Source: Acetatifactor muris (lineage in GTDB: Bacteria > Bacillota > Clostridia > Lachnospirales > Lachnospiraceae). Taken from it: a stretch of 39,310 bases of DNA. The DNA lies in the NCBI GenBank assembly GCA_023663635.1, contig JAMPHD010000026.1:1-39310 (forward strand). The letters are read 5' to 3'. Below the pieces are notes generated by a model. That model had not been told where the DNA came from. It was given only the letters and a program-made list of their open reading frames with translations, and ran no database searches. Of this stretch, positions 34,938 through 39,310 are shown piece after piece (position 1 is the first letter of the stretch; the number at the start of each line of letters is the position of its first letter). Position numbers and translations under genes: made by a program.

Positions 34938-35879
34938 ATGAGTGAGGAAAAGAAAGGTTTTTTCAAACGGCTGAAGGAAGGCCTGACCAAGACCAGAGAC
35001 AACATCGTCAGAGGCATGGATTCCGTGTTCAGCGGCTTTTCTTCCATTGACGAGGATTTCTACGAGGAGTTGGAAGAGATCCTCATCATGGGGGACATCG
35101 GTGTCAATGCCACTGCGGCCATCATAGACAGGCTGAAGAGACAGGTGCGGGAACAGCATATCAAGGAGCCCGCGGACTGCAGACAGATTTTGGTGGACAG
35201 CATCCGTGAACAGATGCAGGTGGACGAGCAGGCCTATGATTTTGAACACAGACAGTCGATCATCATGGTGATTGGCGTGAACGGTGTGGGCAAGACCACA
35301 TCCGTGGGAAAGCTTGCCGGCAAACTGAAGAGTCAGGGCAGAAAAGTTTTGATCGCGGCGGCGGACACTTTCCGCGCGGCGGCCGGAGATCAGCTCGCCG
35401 AGTGGGCGGGGAGGGCGGATGTACCCATGATCGGCGGCACGGAGGGCGCGGATCCCGCCAGTGTGGTCTATGACGCGGTGAGCGCGGCCAAGGCCCGGGG
35501 CGTGGACGTGCTTTTGATCGACACGGCGGGGCGGCTTCACAACAAGAAGAATCTGATGGAGGAGCTGCGCAAGATGAACCGCATTATAGACCGGGAGTTC
35601 CCGGACGCGCACCGGGAGAATCTGATCGTGTTGGACGGCACCACGGGGCAGAACGCGCTGGTGCAGGCGCGGGAGTTTGGAGATGTGGCCAATCTCACCG
35701 GCATCATACTCACCAAGATGGACGGCACGGCCAAGGGCGGTATCGCCGTGGCGATCCAGTCCGAGCTGCATGTGCCGGTCAAGTATATCGGCGTGGGAGA
35801 GACCATTGAAGATCTGCAGAAATTTAATCCGGATGAATTTGTGAACGCGCTTTTTGATGTGGACATGGAGGGAGAATGA
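34938..35879 (+). CDS. ftsY: Signal recognition particle receptor FtsY
   Basis: A 313-residue SRP GTPase that docks ribosome-SRP complexes at the membrane translocon. The N-terminal A domain is short (about 20 residues, KKGFFKRLKEGL amphipathic), followed by the N domain and G domain: G1 GVNGVGKTT (about 113-121), ADTFRAAAGDQL, DTAGR, TKMDGTAKGG and a closing GVGETIEDLQKF. The ATG at 34938 is chosen over 34920, which overlaps the smc stop, because GAGGTG lies about 9 nt upstream. The ffh and ylxM genes that often follow are not here; ilvA comes next. Confidence 0.95.
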   Translation: MSEEKKGFFKRLKEGLTKTRDNIVRGMDSVFSGFSSIDEDFYEELEEILIMGDIGVNATAAIIDRLKRQVREQHIKEPADCRQILVDSIREQMQVDEQAYDFEHRQSIIMVIGVNGVGKTTSVGKLAGKLKSQGRKVLIAAADTFRAAAGDQLAEWAGRADVPMIGGTEGADPASVVYDAVSAAKARGVDVLLIDTAGRLHNKKNLMEELRKMNRIIDREFPDAHRENLIVLDGTTGQNALVQAREFGDVANLTGIILTKMDGTAKGGIAVAIQSELHVPVKYIGVGETIEDLQKFNPDEFVNALFDVDMEGE

Positions 35880-35880
35880 C

Positions 35881-37104
35881 ATGGAAGAACAAATGTTGAC
35901 ACTCGGCAAATTTGAGGAGGCATGTGAGGTTGTAAAACAGGTGGCCTCGGAGACCAAGTTGGTCTACAGTGACCATTTCAGCAGACAGACCGGCAACAAA
36001 GTCTATTTAAAGCCTGAAAACATGCAGTTTACGGGGGCATACAAGCTGCGAGGCGCCTACTACAAGATGAGCACCCTGACGGAGGAGGAGAGAGCCAAGG
36101 GACTGATCACCGCCTCCGCCGGCAATCACGCGCAGGGCGTTGCCTATGCGGCGCAGTGCTATGGGGCGAAGGCCACCATCGTGATGCCCACCACCACGCC
36201 GCTCATGAAAGTGAACCGCACGAAGAATTATGGCGCGGAGGTGGTGTTGCACGGAGACGTGTATGACGAGGCCTGTGCCAAGGCCTATGAATTGGCGGAG
36301 GAGCACGGCTATACTTTCATCCATCCCTTTGACGATCTGACGGTGGCCACCGGACAGGGTACCATCGCCATGGAGATCTTCAAGGAGTTGCCTCTGGTGG
36401 ACTGCATTCTGGTTCCCATCGGTGGCGGCGGACTGGCGACGGGCGTCTCCACATTGGCCAAACTGTTGAATCCCAAGATCCGCGTGATCGGCGTGGAGCC
36501 CGCGGGAGCCAACTGTCTGCAGGAATCCCTCAAAAACGGCAAAGTCACCACACTGCCCGGCGTCAGCACCATCGCGGACGGCACGGCGGTGAAGACGCCC
36601 GGCGTGAAACTGTTCCCCTATCTGCAGGCCAATCTGGATGAGATCATCACCGTGGAGGACGAGGAACTGGTGGTGGCATTTTTGGATATGGTGGAGAACC
36701 ACAAGATGGTGGTGGAAAATTCCGGACTGCTGACCGTGGCGGCCTTAAAACACTTAAACGTCACGGACAAGAAGGTGGTGTCCATCCTAAGCGGCGGCAA
36801 TATGGACGTGATCACCATGTCCTCCGTGGTGCAGCAGGGTCTGATCATGCGCGACAGGATATTTACCGTGTCCGTTTTGCTCCCCGACAAGCCGGGTGAG
36901 CTGTGCAGGGTGTCCGGCATCATTGCGGGCGTAAACGGCAATGTGATCAAGCTCGAGCACAATCAGTTCGTCTCCATCAACCGCAACGCGGCCGTGGAAC
37001 TGCGCATCACCTTGGAGGCATTCGGCACGGATCACAAGCAAAAGATCATGGCGGCCTTGGAGAAAGAAGGCTACAAGCCCAAACAGGTCCGCACCAATAT
37101 CTGA
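35881..37104 (+). CDS. ilvA: Threonine ammonia-lyase with C-terminal ACT domain
   Basis: A 407-residue PLP enzyme that deaminates threonine to 2-oxobutanoate. The PLP lysine is K55 in FTGAYKLRGAYYK; other parts are SAGNHAQGVAYAA, the phosphate-binding GGGGLATG and VENSGLLTVAAL. Residues of about 325-407 form one ACT domain (FTVSVLLPDKPGELCRVSGI). This short ACT form is between the biosynthetic IlvA (longer regulatory part) and the catabolic TdcB (none), so either an isoleucine or a catabolic role is possible. The ATG at 35881 is 1 bp after ftsY ends, with GGAGGGAG inside the ftsY 3' end, so it is coupled to that operon. Confidence 0.9.
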   Translation: MEEQMLTLGKFEEACEVVKQVASETKLVYSDHFSRQTGNKVYLKPENMQFTGAYKLRGAYYKMSTLTEEERAKGLITASAGNHAQGVAYAAQCYGAKATIVMPTTTPLMKVNRTKNYGAEVVLHGDVYDEACAKAYELAEEHGYTFIHPFDDLTVATGQGTIAMEIFKELPLVDCILVPIGGGGLATGVSTLAKLLNPKIRVIGVEPAGANCLQESLKNGKVTTLPGVSTIADGTAVKTPGVKLFPYLQANLDEIITVEDEELVVAFLDMVENHKMVVENSGLLTVAALKHLNVTDKKVVSILSGGNMDVITMSSVVQQGLIMRDRIFTVSVLLPDKPGELCRVSGIIAGVNGNVIKLEHNQFVSINRNAAVELRITLEAFGTDHKQKIMAALEKEGYKPKQVRTNI

Positions 37105-37214
37105 CGGGCGATTGAAGAGAAGAAATGAATTGAAAATGATCGGGATGAAACCGCCGCGGTATGCACAGACTAAAAAGACGAGAGATCCGTCAGAAATTAT
37201 TCCGTGAAGGAGCA

Positions 37215-38120
37215 ATGGCAGTGGACAGAGAAAAAGCGGCGCAAAAGCCCTATGTGAAGAAGAAAACACCGATGCGCAGGGCGTGGGATCTGCTGCGTAT
37301 GACGGTTGCCTCCGTCATCTACGCGGCGGGGGTCAGCCTGTTTCTCGATCCCAACTCACTGGCTCCCGGCGGAGTGACGGGTATCTCCATCATTTTAAAC
37401 CGTCTCACGGCGGTGGAGACGGGCACATGGATCCTGATCCTCAATATACCCATATTGGCCGTGGGCACATGGAAATTTGGATTTCGCTTTATCCTTTCCA
37501 CCATCTACTGTACCCTTGTCACATCCGTCTCCACGAACGTGCTGTCCGGGTTGGAGCCTCTGACAGGCGATCTGTTTCTGGCCGCGCTGGTGGGCAGTTC
37601 GCTCATAGCGGTGGGCATGGGACTGGTGTTCAAGAGCGGCGCTACCACCGGAGGCATGGATATCGTGGTGAAACTTCTGCGGCGCAAAATGCCCTATATG
37701 AAGACCGGCTCGCTCTTTTTGACATTGGATGCCGTCGTGGTGGCAACTTCAGCGCTGGTATTTCGGGACATAGACCGCGCGCTGTACGCCGGATTGGCGG
37801 TGTTCATGACCTCCGTGGTGTTGGATCTGGTGCTGTACGGAAAGGATGGCGCGAAGATGATCTATATCATCAGTGACCATTATGAGAGTATCACGAGACG
37901 GATCCTGGAGGAGTTGGACATCGGAGTCACTTATATGAGCGGCAGCGGCGCTTACACGGGCAGGGAGAAGAATGTGATCCTGTGCGTGCTCCACAAAAAT
38001 CTCGCGCCGAAGGCGGAGGAGATCGTGAAGGAGGAGGATCCGCAGGCGTTCATGATCATCACGAGCGCCACGGAGATCTACGGAGAGGGATACAAGAATA
38101 TATTCAGTGAGAAGATATAG
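37215..38120 (+). CDS. YitT-family membrane protein
   Basis: A 301-residue protein of the YitT family. After a basic N-terminus come about five to six hydrophobic segments (ASVIYAAGVSLFL, WILILNIPILAVG, FILSTIYCTLVTSV, LFLAALVGSSLIAVGMGLVF, YAGLAVFMTSVVLDLVL) with the family motif APGGVTGISIIL and SGATTGGMDIVV. The C-terminal soluble part, about 80 residues, is the DUF2179 domain (YIISDHYESITRRIL, then MIITSATEIYGEG). Substrate unknown. The ATG at 37215 has GAAGGAG upstream; an in-frame ATG at 37161 has no good site. Confidence 0.9.
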   Translation: MAVDREKAAQKPYVKKKTPMRRAWDLLRMTVASVIYAAGVSLFLDPNSLAPGGVTGISIILNRLTAVETGTWILILNIPILAVGTWKFGFRFILSTIYCTLVTSVSTNVLSGLEPLTGDLFLAALVGSSLIAVGMGLVFKSGATTGGMDIVVKLLRRKMPYMKTGSLFLTLDAVVVATSALVFRDIDRALYAGLAVFMTSVVLDLVLYGKDGAKMIYIISDHYESITRRILEELDIGVTYMSGSGAYTGREKNVILCVLHKNLAPKAEEIVKEEDPQAFMIITSATEIYGEGYKNIFSEKI

Positions 38121-38163
38121 TTTCATTGATTGGTACGCGTGTTAAAGCACGCAGGGGTATAAG

Positions 38164-38688
38164 ATGAAATATTATATTGCGGATACGCATTTTGGGCATA
38201 AAAATGTACTGAGATTTGATAACCGGCCCTTTTCCGATGTGGAAGAAATGGACCGGGAGATGATACATATTTGGAACAACACGGTGAGAGCGGAGGATGA
38301 GATCTATATAGTGGGGGATTTTGCGTATCGCAATGAGCGGTCGGAGGAATGGTATCTGTCGCGGCTGCACGGGCGGAAATACCTTGTGATCGGAAATCAT
38401 GACGCGAAACTGCTGAATAATGAGAATGCCATGAAATATTTTGAAGGGGTGGATAAGATGATGCATGTGTCCGATGAGGGGTATCAGATCTGTGTCTGCC
38501 ATTTCCCCTTGGCGGAGTGGAACGGGTTCTACAAGGGCACTCTGCATATTCATGGGCATATACACAACAGGCATGACGCGACATGGAAATTTATGAAGAC
38601 CAGAGAGCGGGCATATAACGCGGGCTGTATGCTGCACGGCTACAGGCCGGTTACTTTAAAGGAACTGATAGCCGCAAAAGTACAGTAA
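38164..38688 (+). CDS. Small calcineurin-like metallophosphoesterase
   Basis: A 174-residue phosphoesterase. All metal-binding motifs are in order: DTHFGHKN (near residue 7), GDFAY, GNHD, CHFPLAEW and HGHIHN. It looks like the small bacterial family that includes phage and accessory MPE proteins and hydrolyses phosphomono- or diesters in vitro; the true substrate is unknown. It has AGGGGTATAAG upstream. No membrane segment. It is 43 bp after the YitT gene, in the same direction. Confidence 0.88.
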   Translation: MKYYIADTHFGHKNVLRFDNRPFSDVEEMDREMIHIWNNTVRAEDEIYIVGDFAYRNERSEEWYLSRLHGRKYLVIGNHDAKLLNNENAMKYFEGVDKMMHVSDEGYQICVCHFPLAEWNGFYKGTLHIHGHIHNRHDATWKFMKTRERAYNAGCMLHGYRPVTLKELIAAKVQ

Positions 38689-38775
38689 ATATGCCAAGGC
38701 GGGAGGCTGAAACAAAATGTTGACCCGGCAATGATGCGGCCTTATAATAAAGGAAATGGAAGGGAGGAAATAATA

Positions 38776-39177
38776 ATGCCCGTACTTTATACAAAACCTG
38801 AGAATGAGAGCCAATATATTCCGTTGCAGATGTTGAGATGGCCTGATTTTGAAACCGTAGCGTGGGTTGACAATGACACATGGTTTCATCGATATAAGAT
38901 ATATAGTAAAGAATCCATAGAAACATTGGAACCGGAGCTGAGGGAATTTATATTGAGATGGCGCGAGAAAGCACAGTGGGAAAAAGAAACTTTCGTGCCA
39001 CCGGATTGCCATGTAAAATTTGCGGGGGCTCGATTTGCCTATAAAGATATGCTTTATGAGATACCGGGGATGCCGGGAATCTCCAGTGATTTATTTGCAG
39101 AATTGTCATTGGACATGGAAGAGGAACTGAAACAAATGGGATGCAGGTGGGTTGAGCGCACAGGGTGTATTGATTGA
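38776..39177 (+). CDS. Unrecognised 133-residue protein
   Basis: I do not recognise a family. The protein begins MPVLYTKPENESQYIPLQ and is rich in Trp and acidic residues (RWPDFETVAWVDNDTWFHRY), with no signal peptide, membrane segment or catalytic motif seen. It ends with GCRWVERTGCID. The ATG at 38776 has GGGAGGAAAT upstream; a longer frame to 38731 is less likely. The composition is more AT-rich than the core genes, as for the preceding metallophosphoesterase, so both may be accessory. Confidence 0.6.
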   Translation: MPVLYTKPENESQYIPLQMLRWPDFETVAWVDNDTWFHRYKIYSKESIETLEPELREFILRWREKAQWEKETFVPPDCHVKFAGARFAYKDMLYEIPGMPGISSDLFAELSLDMEEELKQMGCRWVERTGCID

Positions 39178-39245
39178 TAAATACTGATCTGCCTTATGCA
39201 AACAGGACGATAGTGTTCATGTACCTGCCTGCTGACTTAGGGAAA

Positions 39246-39272
39246 TTGTATAAGAAAAAGTTAGTGTATAAT
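39246..39272 (+). promoter_or_regulatory. Possible promoter for a gene beyond the right edge
   Basis: -35 TTGTAT (39246-39251) and -10 TATAAT (39267-39272) are separated by only 15 bp, so this is a moderate candidate. The stretch after the last gene shows no coding region before the edge. Confidence 0.4.
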
Positions 39273-39310
39273 TAAAGTTGGCAAAAAAGGAAGCAGAGAA
39301 TAAATCCCTA

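Noticed and set aside
38136..38155. Small hairpin GCGTG/CACGC before the metallophosphoesterase
   Set aside because: Only 5 bp with no T-run; too weak to call.
1..39310. Insertion sequence, prophage or integrase
   Set aside because: No transposase, integrase or phage structural gene was found on either strand; the AT-rich islet has no visible mobility gene or attachment site.

Overview
The window looks like chromosomal DNA of a Gram-positive anaerobe of class Clostridia, most likely family Lachnospiraceae. This is inferred from gene content and order, purine-rich ribosome binding sites, many TTGACA/TATAAT promoters spaced by about 17 bp, a T-box leader on the trp operon, a pta-ackA pair and a fused trpGD. 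The core genes are moderately GC-rich; a few short stretches are visibly AT-rich. Nearly everything reads on the + strand. The exceptions are a tRNA-Leu cut by the left edge, tmcAL and a DUF4240-like gene.

Layout. (1) 1-8621: tRNA-Leu(CAA), then a tight cluster of a zinc-finger anti-sigma-like membrane protein, polA, coaE, a large FtsA-like actin-fold protein with an unusual C-terminal extension, a WalJ-type metallohydrolase, and an ACT protein paired with a UPF0210 protein. (2) 8655-12404: tmcAL on the minus strand, then divergent pta-ackA (acetate and ATP from acetyl-CoA) ending in a strong terminator. (3) 12448-20404: signalling. A four-gene operon holds an exported FG-GAP-like protein, an OmpR-type regulator, a histidine kinase and a membrane-anchored protein. 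Next come a double-receiver protein and a large PocR/HisKA/HATPase/REC/HPt hybrid kinase. (4) 20423-26885: a promoter, a tryptophan T-box riboswitch and trpE-trpGD-trpC-trpB-trpA, with trpF missing and an odd decamer repeat between trpGD and trpC.

(5) 26904-28260: a small AT-rich islet with a DUF4240-like gene, a duplicated 44-bp element carrying two extended -10 promoters around a hairpin, a minimal nucleotidyltransferase gene without its usual HEPN partner, and an unrecognised 116-residue protein in the partner's place. (6) 28298-35879: a housekeeping block, yceD(DUF177)-rpmF, plsX-acpP, rnc-smc-ftsY, joining ribosome assembly, lipid synthesis, RNA processing, chromosome condensation and membrane targeting. 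(7) 35881-39310: threonine ammonia-lyase with an ACT domain, a YitT-family membrane protein, a small metallophosphoesterase, an unrecognised 133-residue protein, and a possible promoter for a gene beyond the window.

Most genes are recognisable families. The best candidates for something undescribed are the islet at 26.9-28.3 kb, the extended FtsA-like protein, and the sensory cluster with two pseudo-receiver domains. All calls come from reading the sequence by eye; no database search was done.
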